Program-made: the position numbers and the translations under genes
The notes under the pieces: model-generated
The model's database searches: none
Seen by the model: only the letters and a program-made list of their open reading frames with translations
What the model was told of the DNA's origin: nothing
Shown here: positions 1 to 11,800 of the stretch, piece by piece
Numbering within the stretch: position 1 is the stretch's first letter
Layout: each line of letters begins with the position of its first letter
From: Marasmius tenuissimus
Lineage: Eukaryota; Basidiomycota; Agaricomycetes; Agaricales; Marasmiaceae
Direction: 5' to 3'
Length of the DNA: 64,000 bases
Assembly: GCA_029532415.1 (NCBI GenBank)
Contig: JAQOTA010000050.1
Location: 4,340,001-4,404,000, forward strand

Positions 1-1562
1 GGGAATTTTGAATTGGGTGAGGGGCGGGAATTTCTCGTGCTTCTTGCTGTACCATGTAGGTCGTTTCATGAGAAAAACACGTTCTATCCTCAGCTTCAGC
101 GTCTAATAGTAACATTGACACATGTATATGCATATGAACGTTTGAACGACTTCTTGAACCTGAAAAAGACGCCCTCGACGTGTATATGGAATGCTATTTG
201 CTATTTACTCACCTTTCAAACGTCCCCTCCATTCACGGATTTTCGTAGTACCAGGTTCCTTCCGCTAAGTAGTGTATACACAGGCTGATTGTGCCATATC
301 GGGGGTTGCGGGGAGAACGCTCCAACGTCTTTCTTTCTTTCTCTCTTTCTTCTTTCTGTTTTCAGCGTATGCTGTATGTTACGTGGCGGTACCCATTTCC
401 CATTGAATCATCGAAGAAGTCATAGTGCATAGGGGCCCAGCCGTCCTATCTTCCTTCCCCACGTATGAATCATAGCTGTATACACTTACACTTATACTTG
501 CTGTGTAGTAGGTCACTGGGCAATTCGTATCTTCTTTCGTGCTGTATTCATTATGAGTTCAGAAGCCCAGTTAGTGCTGTATACTCAGAATTGAAAAGAA
601 GCCTAGCAAATATACGTTACCTGGGGTCCGATTCGGATTCGGGATATGTGGGAGGGAGGTAGTACTTACATAGGCGCCTCCAGTTGTGAGAGAGTGGAAG
701 CAAGACGGGCAGGTAAGACCCCGGGTCACCCCCTCCCCAGTGTCGCGGGAGAACAAGGGCCTAGCCTGAATGTGAACCGGCGGCAGAACTTTCGATCGAA
801 TGAACTAAGCTAAGGGCAAGGGCAAGGGGGGTGTAAGGGGCTCGATCGTGTCGTTGTCGTGTCGCGCGTCGCGATCGAAAGTTCTGTTTTGTATACCGTA
901 TACAAAAATAAGTAGGTAAAAAGTACATCTGCTGAGCCGGGTTTGAGGTATAAGTACGTCTGATAAATACACAAGATATAGCGAGAGCCAGGGCGAGAGC
1001 GGAGGACTACAAGAAAAAAACTCGAATAAATAGAATAAATACCCCACAACCCAAAAACACTACACACTCAGACAGTAGGATACTCATACCCAGCATCCAC
1101 CGCCCCACTCCCCACGACCGGGAACGAAATCGTATGACTCTTATTCCTCCTATGATGTCTCTGAATCGGATTCTCAGGACCCAACACATCGACCTCGACC
1201 TCGGGTAACCTTATCCGTTCTTCTTCTTGTTGAGGAGGCAACGGGGAATGTGAAATCAAAGCCGGACTGTTGAACGCTGAAGACGAGGCTGAGGATGAAG
1301 CCGAGATTGAAGCTGGATTCCACAGAGGAGAAAGAAATAAAAAAAAGAGGATTTCTATTAGTTACAGTTGTTTTTACACCGGGTAAATAGTTGAGAGAGA
1401 GAGAGAGAGCAAGGGGAGGGAGGGCGAAAGGAGGAAGGAAGAATAAATATAATAAAAAAAATCGCAAAAAGGGAAAAAGCTTTTTAGGCGGGTATTCAAG
1501 AAAAATCGGTATTCAGAAGCAGCGAATAATAATAATACAACAAGATCGTCGAAGGGGGGAAT
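1..1562. other. 3' flank of the GATA-factor gene, no gene seen
   Basis: No open frame here looks like a protein. The stretch holds a pyrimidine-rich CTTT run near 330-360, a (GA)n microsatellite at about 1393-1409, AT-rich tracts around 1440-1560, and a 15-bp perfect inverted repeat at 784-798 and 872-886. The part next to 1562 is expected to be 3' UTR of the minus-strand GATA gene. Confidence 0.5.
784..886. repeat. 15-bp perfect inverted repeat, 73-nt spacer
   Basis: CAGAACTTTCGATCG at 784-798 is the exact reverse complement of CGATCGAAAGTTCTG at 872-886. The arms could form a long hairpin or be terminal repeats of a tiny non-autonomous element of about 103 bp. No clear target-site duplication was seen at the edges. 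The function is unknown. Confidence 0.7.
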
Positions 1563-2840
1563 TTAAAGATTGGGAGGCGTCGTAGGCGAAGGACTACTAG
1601 CCACACTAGAGGATGACAATGACCCACCATTATCATCCCAATCGCTCGAGTTGCTCTGTGCGCCTACTGACGAGACGGAGCTGCGTCTGGCTACGCCGGC
1701 TGGGCGAGGGTTGCCGAGGACGAGTTTTTTGGCGGGTGGAGAGTGGGGGTTGATGCCGCTGCCGGCGGTGTTTTTGCGCTGCTTGTTGCCGGCGCGGAGT
1801 TCGTCGAAACGGAGAGGACGGGGACGGAGGTGGGTGCGTTCGTAGAGACCGCATTTGTTGCAGACGATTTTGCCTGGAGGGCGTGAAAGGTTAGTATGGG
1901 AAGGAGTCTAAGAGAGAAAGAGGTATGTACCTGGGTTGAGAGTGCTCCTTCGCCAGCTGGGAGGCTCTGTAGTGTGGCAGTTGAAGCAGCGACGGCGGAG
2001 AAACTGGGTCTCCTTGGAAGCGGCATCGTCTGTGTGCTGAACAGGATGGGAGATTCCGACCATGTTCTGAGGCATACCCGGCATTCCAATCGGCATGCCG
2101 TGGATCTGGGTGTGATGGGAGAGCTGCATGGGCAGATGTTGTGGGTGGTGTGGGTGGTGGTGGACGGAAGTGGGGTGGTGATGATGGTGGTGGTGGGGGT
2201 GGTGGGGGTGGGGGTAGGCCTGTTGCTGCTGCTGCTGCTGGGGGTAGACCTGGGGGTAGACGTTGTAGTGCGAGTACGAGTCGTCGTTTGAGAGGATGTA
2301 AGGCGCCGCGTCTTCTTGTTTTACACTGGCATCGGGTTCTGCCGTAAGCGGGAGTTCGCCGTATGGGTTTGGAGAGGGAGACGCGGAGGCGGAAGAGGGC
2401 GAGGAAGAGGACGCTGTCGGTTGGTGGTCTTGGCGGACATAGGGAAAGGTGGCGCGTCGCGGGTGGTGTGTTTGCGATTGTTGTTGGTGTTGCTGCTGCT
2501 GTTGCTGCTGTTGCTGCCAGTCGGCATCCAACGCCGGCTCGGGATTGTACAGCTCGTCCAACAGCGAGCCAGAGCCTGCCGAAGAGGATCGCTGGGGCGG
2601 CGAGGGCGGGTGCCAGTAGACCTGCTGCTGTTGGTGATGGTGATGGGGGTGGACAATGTAGCGGGTGTTGTCTTCTTCGTAGATGGACGGCTGCATCGCC
2701 GGCAGGGGTTTGGGATTGTAGGCAAAGGTGGCGTCGAGCGGCGAGGGAGTGCGAGGAGCAGAGTCGGTCTGTGCGTAGAATTCCATGCTGGTTGTCGTCG
2801 TCGCGTCTTTTGGCGAATGGGAAACACTCTTTTCAACCAA
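1563..2840 (-). CDS. GATA-type zinc-finger transcription factor
   Basis: Nuclear DNA-binding regulator. Two exons (2840-1931 and 1873-1563) are joined across a 57-nt intron (1930-1874, GTACAT...CCAG) lying inside the finger, giving 406 residues. The finger starts at residue 285 as CFNCHTTEPPSWRRSTLNPG and continues KIVCNKCGLYERTH in exon 2, so the spacing is C-X2-C-X19-C-X2-C, slightly longer than the usual 17-18 loop; the WRR and CNKCGLY signatures are intact. The N-terminal 280 residues are low complexity, with Gln tracts, a long His-rich run and Ser/Pro stretches, typical of activation or condensate-forming segments. The C-terminal tail is basic then Ser-rich and ends TTPPNL. The start is the first ATG; a second ATG (MEFYAQ) 18 codons later is possible. 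Targets cannot be read from sequence. It faces the gene-poor region, so it may have a long upstream control region. Confidence 0.92.
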
Positions 2841-4876
2841 ACACTACTTGAAGAACCCTCTCCTTTTCTATCCAATTCGACGTCAACCGCCAGAATCTAT
2901 CCCCTTTGGGAATTCCCATTCCTATTGGCCCACTACCTTCCTATCCACCCACGACCCTGATCACCGATAAGACTCATGCCACCCTTGCAATCTGAGATCA
3001 CTTGTTTGTCCCTTGTTTGCCACCTGTCCCGTTCTTTTGGCTCCGTCGGAATCCTCAGATTCCAGATTCCCGGCAGTTACCGTCAATCCGAGGACATCGA
3101 GGAAACCCCAGGCAGGCATCTTATCCCAGCTGTCCATTTTCAGAGCGATGCAAGGGCCCTCTTGAGCGTCGGCGTCAGCGTCTCAACCCACTCTTCCGAA
3201 TTTCCACTCCCCCCACCCCGCCAAGAGCATCCTTTGCTCCTTCGCTCCTCCGCCCCCCGCTTCGCTTTCGCGGAGTACGCTTCACCCACCAACCTCAACG
3301 GTCACCGACCACATAGTTCCGAACTTTCGCACAACTTTTACTTCCGATTATTGTGTGATTATTGCGTGTAGTGGACCTACCAGTGTACCTATAGTAGTTT
3401 ACTTACCTGAACACACCCCGGAATTTTCATCACTACAAGGAATTATTAAAACGGCCAAAGCAACGACGCTCTACGGTTTTCAACGGATTTTTTCGATCGG
3501 AACTTGTCATTCTAATTTTTCCTGTCCTGGGTGAATGGTTCAGGCTGCCCTTCTAACGCGAAACTTTTTGTTGTCAAGTGAACTTGAGAAAAATTAGAAA
3601 CAAGGTTGTACGAGACAAAAGCACGTCGACAACGGAGACGACAAAAGCAGAACCAGAATCCACGATGTCAAAGGACTCCTGTTGTGGACCGATTCTCTTT
3701 GTCTTCGTTCACAGTTAGACCAAGTAACGGAATGAAGAGAGTTGGAGGGAGTGGCTACTTGATCAATCGAATCTAGCTCGTCGAGAAATTCAATAGCCCT
3801 TGTTGTGTTGTTGGGACTTGCGATTTTATTTTTGTGGATGTAGGGACGGGCGAACTAGAAACTAGTGCGCAGAGATATGAGCATCCCTAGCTCTGTGTCG
3901 ATCCGAAGTTTCTCCCATATTGAAAATTGGTACTGGGACCAGGTCTCCTCCGGAGGTGGAGATTCCGGATCGTCATAATAAGTAGGGTCATGCGCACTGA
4001 GAGAGTCAAGAGCTGCAGGGTCAGAGGGACCGTGTGCCTTCAAACCCGCGAAATGCGCAGGGGATCCTGATTTAATTATCCAATGGACATTGACAAGTGA
4101 GGGCCGAGCGAGGAAGACGTGGTTGAAGTTGGGAAGTGGATGACGGCAGCACGCGTACTGCGCGTTCTTCTGGCAATGAGCGGGTCCAGTGAGATGTATG
4201 ATTGTCACAGTGGAAGGTCACGAGAGAGAGAAAGGTCCAAGGAGGTGCAGGGTCGGAAGATTCCATGTGTCGTATGGGATTCGGGAGATAAGTGACTACA
4301 TAGAGAAAGTGGAGGTCGATAAACGCACTATCGGGTGTTTGTTACTCGGTGGTTGTGGAGAGAGGACAATGAATAATGGATTTTAGACTCGTGATTGTGA
4401 GTCGTGACGGCAACACGCGTACCCCACGACTTCCACGCGTTGTTTTTACTCCTTTCTCCTTTCCACTCTTACCACCACCACCACCACCACCGCGGTCCAC
4501 TCCACATGCTTTGTCCGGTGTCAACTCAACATCCAACATTGAGCCTTGTCCTGGGTCCATTCAAAACAGCTTTTGTATTCTCTCTCGGCTTTCGTTCCCA
4601 TTTGCTATCGTCTAGAAGCAAGGTTCAAGACCGGGTGCAGGTGAATGTACGATATTGGGCTAGGCTGAGAAAGAGGGGGATGCGAAAGCCACAGAGACGT
4701 TGGAAATGTTGGATGGTACGTCTTCCCCCCCCCTTCCTCATACTTGGTATCTCCCGAATACAGAGTTCGAAAAATACCATCATCTGTTCAACTACTTTCA
4801 AACGGATCCGGAAGGGGGTACCCCCACTCCAACGCCTCGACCTCAACTCCCAAACGTTAAAATCCTGATCTAGGTC
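2841..4876. other. Intergenic, upstream side of the GATA gene
   Basis: No supported gene. Part of this is the promoter and 5' UTR of the minus-strand GATA gene. A 117-codon minus-strand frame at 3855-4208 lacks an ATG and is preceded by a stop. Short (CCA)n and (C)n runs occur near 4470-4490 and 4727. Confidence 0.5.
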
Positions 4877-5800
4877 TCGGGGCTTTTTTGCTTTGTCGTT
4901 TCTTCTCGTCATTCTTCCGAACTTTGTAGATCCGATGTGGTCTCGGTTGGAGGGATAAAGATATTGTGGGTGAGTTGGGAGCTCGTCTTCCCTTCTGTAT
5001 TCGGTTTTTTTGTTTTACTCGTTCCGTTAGCACTGCTGGGTAGAGAAGGGGATTTACGCATACCGTTTACACCTTTTTGTCTTACAACTATTAGAGGATC
5101 TGCGTCTCTACTACAGGAAATCCCGATAATCGTGATACCCGCAGGCTACAACCGTCAACACAAGCGTTCACTTCCCTTGGGCTTGTTTTCACTGTTTTCC
5201 GTGTCTTGTTTTCTTTTTTTTTCCTCGTCACGTCTCCTAGCTTTCTGAACCTTCATAGGTCCGATGTGGTCTCGGTTGGAAGGATAAGATGGCATCGGTT
5301 ACACGAGCTCGTTTTGTAGGCGAGTTGGGAGCTCGTCTTCTCTTCTGTATTCGGTTTCTTGCTCACTCCGTAAGCTGTGTGGAGAAGGGATCCGCGTCCA
5401 CCGTTTACAGCCTATAACCTCCCACAGGAAATCCCGATGATAATCATGGTTCTTGCAGGCTACAGCCGCCAATACAAGCGTTCACTCTCCTTCACCACCT
5501 TAGGATTTGCCTTTGGGCTGTTTTTCATTTAATTTTACTTGCGTCTCTCTGAACCTGAACCATAAATCATGGATCCGATGTTGGGGAATAAGACGGCATT
5601 TGGGAGTATCTGGCTACACGAGTTTGTTTTGTGGGTGAGTTGGGAGCTCGCCATATCTTCTGTATACGATTTCTCATTCATTCCGTTAGTTGGGTAGATA
5701 AGGGGATCTGCGTCTACCGTCTGCCCAAACCCGAGAACCATGATACCCGCAGGCTGAGGACACAACTGTCAAACGACGCTAGCGCTCACTCGATCGTGAA
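4877..5800 (+). repeat. Three diverged tandem copies of a ~320-bp unit
   Basis: Shared landmarks recur in order. TCCGATGTGGTCTCGGTTGG or a relative lies at 4931, 5260 and 5574, spacings of 329 and 314 bp. Each is followed by GAGTTGGGAGCTCG, then TTCTGTAT, a GGGGAT-TGCGTCTAC-like block, and a CCCGCAGGCTAC or TTGCAGGCTAC block. Copies 1 and 2 share the CAGGAAATCCCGAT segment and all three share CGCTCACT or CGTTCACT near the end. No coding capacity is seen, and the origin is unknown. Confidence 0.8.
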
Positions 5801-8800
5801 GGAGAGAGTGCGAGTCCCCGGAGGCTCGTAATCAGAAACATCATACATCATACATCATACAGCATCTCCCAACCCGTCGCATCTCAATTCGTCGAAATTT
5901 CTTTTGCCTTCCCGAGAACGGGAAGTGTCATTGCCTCGCCACCTTTCAGACATCCTTTGTCTCCTTTCGGGGGTTTTAATCAAGGGACTTTGACTTTTCA
6001 GTTGGAACCAAAACCTATAGATTATTAACACGTCAAAAACCCTCTTGAGCTGTGCTTGCTCCAGGTCCTACGCCATGATAAGTTCTATACAGCCCGCATC
6101 GCCCCCGCCTCCCTTCCCCCCTCCATCGAACGTTTCGCGTTTCAATCTACGAGTATGGAGTTAAGCGGCATTGGAGTAGTGGTTCTTGGAGGTAGCTGTG
6201 GTTTTTTGGGGGAGCTTAAACGATCGAGACCGGGAGTGGGGTAATTGGTGGAGGGAGAGGAGGAGGGAGGAGTACTATTAGGAAGGATGGAGATAGCACT
6301 CAGCGGTGGTCGTCTACTCTAGTACGTTTATCTAACTCCTAAATCTTCAACCCAGGTTGCGATTCGCCCCATAATGCACAACTTCCGGATATCCGTTCAA
6401 ATGAAGAACACAGGGAACAATTTATTTTATTTTATTTTATTTTTTTAAATTCCAGGAACCTCAAAACTTGAACTCGAAAACTCGGTATCCTCCTCCACTT
6501 AATATCGAACAGACACCGTGAAACGAGTTCGAAAAAAAGCTCCATGTTTTCCGAATATCCGCCAACTCGTGACGTTTCTCAATCTGCGCGCATCTTTGGG
6601 CCTTGGGTTCTGGGGGGGGGGGGGGGGAGGAGGGATGTGGATCAATAAATCACCGACTCGACCATAACCTTTGATGTATAGTAACGGGGATTGCGGATAT
6701 GGGATGCAGGGAGCGAAGATCAAGAAATCGGAATCGCCGGTATCAGCGACTCTCCGCCTTTTCGTCCTCGTTTTCATTGTTTTGCGGGAAAGTGGAGTCG
6801 GGCCTAGGGGGGGTAATGCGACCTCCAAAAACGTATGTTCTCGCTAACGGCTAATCTTCGACTCCTGGGCGTTGCGGTCGAGGGAGGCGTTTGAACGCAC
6901 TCAGCCCAAGCATGGATTCAACGGCTAATCTTAGAAATTACGAGTTACGAGTGCGTCCATGACTCGGGCGTTGCGGTGTGTGGGGTGTTTAAACGGATGA
7001 ACGCTGACGATTGACCGCGAAATTGGGAAGGCGAAATGCAGGGGAGGACCCTGGGTACTTCTCCCGTGAGAGCCAGGAAGGCAAAAGAAGCACCGCGCAT
7101 GTGTCGTACTTCCGAGACCCCGAGTCTCCGAAGTGTTATTGCCGTTTTCTTTTCTCATCCACTGTGTTTGCTTTGAAGGCCTTTGCTTCTACTCGTATGT
7201 GGTAGGGAGGCCCCGAAAGTACCGGTACCGTTCAACTCGCGACCCGAAATCTCGAGAGGGTCTTGTTACTTGTAAGTTGTTACTAATCTCGATGGGACAG
7301 CGTTCACGGTTCCGATGCGCTCTCTCTCTTCCGTCCTCCGTTCTTCCAGAAATTCACGCCACACCGTCCCGTCCTTTCGAAATCTCCTGGTGTCCAAATC
7401 GCTGGATCGGGCCAAGAGTGTTCAACGCTCAACGCTCGCTCGATAAGAAGCCACGTTACACCACGTTCGGCGCGCTGCGCTGGGACAGTGGGAAAACCTT
7501 GGAGACGTTCTTTTTCTCCCAAGCTCCCGTGCACGAGGCATACCTTGGACTTGGGTTTTGAACGCCGATCTACCGAATACGAATACGCTTTTGTTTGTTT
7601 TGTTTTTCCTACAAACACAAGACACTTGCTGGCTCTGGATTCCGTATACCCGTATTCATGCATGGTGATCGAACGATACGTTTTTTCAGATTGCGCAGTG
7701 TTCATTGTTCAGGGTGAGGTTTACGAGAGAGAGGGGCCTGAAGAGAAACTCCATTCTTGGGTTTGTGGTGGCTGAAACGATGATTGTTGACGTATGTATG
7801 TAGACAAGCGCAGTTTCAAGAAATCAAACCCTACTGTGTACTTCCTCTAGTCTTAAGTGTTTCCCTTGACGGTTAATCATTTCCGACGGGGCCCCGCGAG
7901 CCGTAGGCTGTGAAGAAGTCTCCTTCAGGTGTTCAGTATTCAACGTTCAACGCGTTTTTGGGACCAGAGACTGCCGCTATGTAGGAGCGTTATCCTGCCG
8001 ATTTTCCGGAGGTCAGGCTGTTAGATGCCGACTCGGACTCCTCTGCCCCCCTTTTTCAAATTGGTTTTTTGTTACCGGTTACAGCAAAAGTTCAAACTGT
8101 ACAGCGGTGTCATGGAACTAGAATTCGAATCATCATACCATACTTCACCCCTCCGGACCGTAGCTCTCTGCTACTACTACTACTACTAGAATTGGCACCA
8201 GCTCTCACGGTCGGTCTTTCTACCGTACGTGGAGCTACCAGTCGGTGTACTTGGGCTTTTGGAGACGTCCATATTGAAAAAAAAACGTTATCAGTAATTA
8301 ATCCCCGGGTACGGTGTACCTCTCCACCTTGGGAGTGAGCGGGTTCAATCGTTGTTTGTGTCCTTAGCGGCGCACCACTGGTAGCAATCAAAGCATGCCG
8401 ACTGCGTCGAATATCCATTATTATTCGACTTTGTGGGTGCGATGGAGCCGGTAACTGAAAGACATTGAATATTAACTGCGATAGCACCCGACGGGCGTGT
8501 AACTGACTGAACTGTAACAGTACAGCTCAACGGTAATGGTAGACATCGGTGACGTTCACAGCTGGAGTTCAACTTGTCAGGAATTCGATGTGTTATCATT
8601 GAATGTAGAACAGCGATATGTACTCCCTTTTTCTTTGAGTCCCTGGTACTGCAGCATGCATGTATCTTGATTCTGAACCCTATCTTCGATAAATGCAAAG
8701 GATCGATAGCTATAGATATAGCAGCCTCGAAAAAGCAGGACGAGCCCCTCGTCGCCTGAGTCTCAGTGTGCCAGCCTCCAGGTGCCTCTTTTGTTTCGGG

Positions 8801-11800
8801 CTCTCAAGGCCGTGAGTTCCTGGACGTATGATAGCAGCCCCTTCACAACCACCTGTATTGCACCCGGATCGACCATTGAAGGTGGCAGAGAAGCAAAAAC
8901 ATCCGAAAAAGCTTACGGAAAATGCCGACGATTTGCCGCCGGTTGTCTAGCTGACAGCCTTTTTGCTGTCCTTCTCGCGTTCAATTTCTCGACTCAGGGC
9001 TCCCGGCTAGTCAACTTTCAAGGATTTCAATTCAGGGCCTCCACAGTCAAGAATGTCAATTTACTCTAGTTACTACAGCCCGCAGGCGGCGTCCTTAGAG
9101 AGGTCTAGACTGTTCGAAAGTCGCAGTCGATGATTTGGTCCCTTCAAGGGGAAAAAAAATCGATTTTATAGCACCCAGCTATGGCTCCCGAACTCCCGAA
9201 TGCGAGCTCCAGGGACCTGCGGGGGAGTCAAGGTACCCGAGTCGGACTACTACCCAGCTAGACAAATAGGAATCAAAATTGCGCGGTACGGTCCTTTGTG
9301 GTCGTCTGCTTGGCAACTGCCTGTATAACTAGTACCTGGCGCAATTTTCGAGTCTTCCATTGTCAAAAAACGTTTGTTCCGACGCGAGAAACTTTCCTGG
9401 AGTGTCAGCCACAGTCTCATTTTGTCCCAACGTTGGAGCTCTTCAATTCTTCCGGCTCTACTTGACGACGTAGAGCTGTGGACGAGGTTTGTACGATTAT
9501 GTCTGTTTGTTCTCAGGTCCGTGGATGTATTTTTCTTCCGAATGCGTGGTATCCGAAACGCGGCACATGGATTCGAAACGGCTTGAGCAAGGAACATTGA
9601 CTGGGCAATTATCCTCCCCGAGTTCCCTTCATCGCTTTTTCTGAAGTCCTGAGTCTAGGTATTGCAAGAAGCATATGCTCGGAGTCACTGCCACTGTGCA
9701 AATCCTTGTACCCCTGTGCCTTTAACGGTCAGGAACTACCTGAAGCTACGTAGTATACATGTGATGCTTCATTTCGGAATCGCTGGGAGGTATCTATGAA
9801 TCCCACTCAGGATCCTCTCGTGTACGTTACGATGACTCCTCGATGATGAAGATAACGAACCATGGTCGTTCCGAGCTTTGCTTCATGACTCAGGGGAGCC
9901 CTAATCTTTCGGAGGCATGTTACTTATGAGGAATGTTCAAACATTCTCGAAACCGATCGTTTCCTTCGGATTTTTGGAATTTCCGGACGTACCGGCAGTT
10001 CATCCATAGGTCCTGGCGACCCTCCTTAAGTTCTACCCCTCGTGCCACCCGGCGTTTCGAAGGTGAAGGGAGGAGGGGAGGGGACCTCCTCGAAACTCAA
10101 TAGGCTCATTGAGAAGGAGGTGATATACTTTTTTGCACGTTCCGTTGCGTTGTGGCGCGCAGGGGGTCTGCCACATACTTACCCCGCGTTGTTCATTTCT
10201 CATTGCTCAATTATCCAGACGACATATTCCGTCCGTCCGTAGAATGACCCGTGACCCCAGCCAAGAGAATCCCTGGAATTCAATATAGGTATTACATTAC
10301 TATGTACTCCGCCGTACAGAGGTAAGTGAGTTCATACTTATCAAAATTTATATGGGTCCTGGCGTCCGTAGTCGCCATTCACGCCACGTAATTCTCCGAC
10401 TCGCGAGCCTCGAGGTAGCCAAGTTGAAATTCCAACGGCGACCGCGACTTACTTACTTATGAATATTTGGTGTACACGGCCCTTGAAAATCTGGATGAAA
10501 CGCGTTGGATACAGCTAGGATACCGCTTACTCCTCTCCGGAGCTCGCTTTCATGAGTTTAGACACCAGATTTACGCGATTTCGAACTCGTTGTGGATCCT
10601 ATCCCTCTCCTCCAATAACGGTGGGAAGGGAAATTTTGACTCAGAGCCCTCTTTGTGCATCCGAATAGTCATTTCACGACTTAGGAGGTCTTCAGGAGGC
10701 ATGACCCTGGTCTTCATTCGAAAGACGAGTAATGACTCTAGAAAGCCTGGCTCCTGAGTGACCAAGTATACGAGCTGCGTTAGCTTCACGACTACAACAC
10801 CGCGTTTGAACGGTTTGGACGCGTTGTTGAATATAGTTGACCTACCCAGACGCGCTTCTGACGCGTCTCATTTCCGTTCTTTGGTTAGCCTTGTAACTAT
10901 GCCGTAGGGTCCTCCTACGAGTCGTATATCTATTGAATTCATGACGCTCGCCCGACTTCTGGGGTCCTTTCGAACGGAGGTTTTCGCGGACTCATAAGTA
11001 TGGACCGGAGCAAGACAGAACGATGCCCTCTATACAAAGCGTATATGATAGTTATACTTAGTACATACAGCTTTTACATACCTCATTCTATAATAGAAAC
11101 ACTGGAAAGACGATGCCGGTAGGCAGTTATATACGTTCCTACGTATCCAAGCATGGGCGCATATTTGAAATTTCAAATACGGCCTGAAATGCGGCATCTA
11201 CCTACATACCACTCCCCAGTACTCGTTGAATTGCCCAGACCCTCGCTTCCTCGGAGTGGCGTACGCGCAATGATAGTACTAGTACATCGACGCATAAACC
11301 TTGTACGAGTTCATGTTCAACGAAGGAAATGAACAGAACTCGGTGACTGCCAGCACGGGGACCTTGCTACTGTCTCTTGAAGCCGTTCTATTCTAGGGGT
11401 TTACGAGTGGCTCCCAGGTTCCCCGATTCTTGAGACGAACGTATTATGGGAATTGCAGTCGACGCGAATACGACCCTTGCCAGACTTTTCCACCCGGAAA
11501 TCCATGTTATAGCCGTATTGCCGTCTTGAAGGCACGAAGCGTGTACGTATGTTCTGGTGAATGTGGGAACGGACGAGTATTTCAAGCTCCCGAGGTATTT
11601 CCAGAATACAAAACGTGTCCCGTTCCCCGTACTCGCCTGTGCTCGCTCATCCAGTGGGCTGGGACGGACCGTGGAAAGCCGTGTGGGAGGGCAACGAGGT
11701 CAACCGCCTATTCATTCCTCGTCCCGCGTATCCATTCGTTCTCGACGAAGGAGTTTCTTTATTCATCCCGTCTTTACATTTCTCCTTGACAGGCCGTCTA

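Noticed and set aside
2316..2960. 214-codon plus-strand frame over the GATA gene
   Set aside because: Antisense shadow created by CAG/CAC repeats of the Gln and His tracts.
3855..4208. 117-codon minus-strand frame with HDPTYYDDPESPPPEE
   Set aside because: Starts at GTG, has an in-frame stop shortly upstream and no clear splice donor or acceptor. A remnant exon is possible but not supported.
6841..6995. Weak ~80-bp imperfect repeat sharing ACGGCTAATCTT and GGGCGTTGCGGT
   Set aside because: Only two short blocks match and the spacing is irregular, so I do not claim a repeat.
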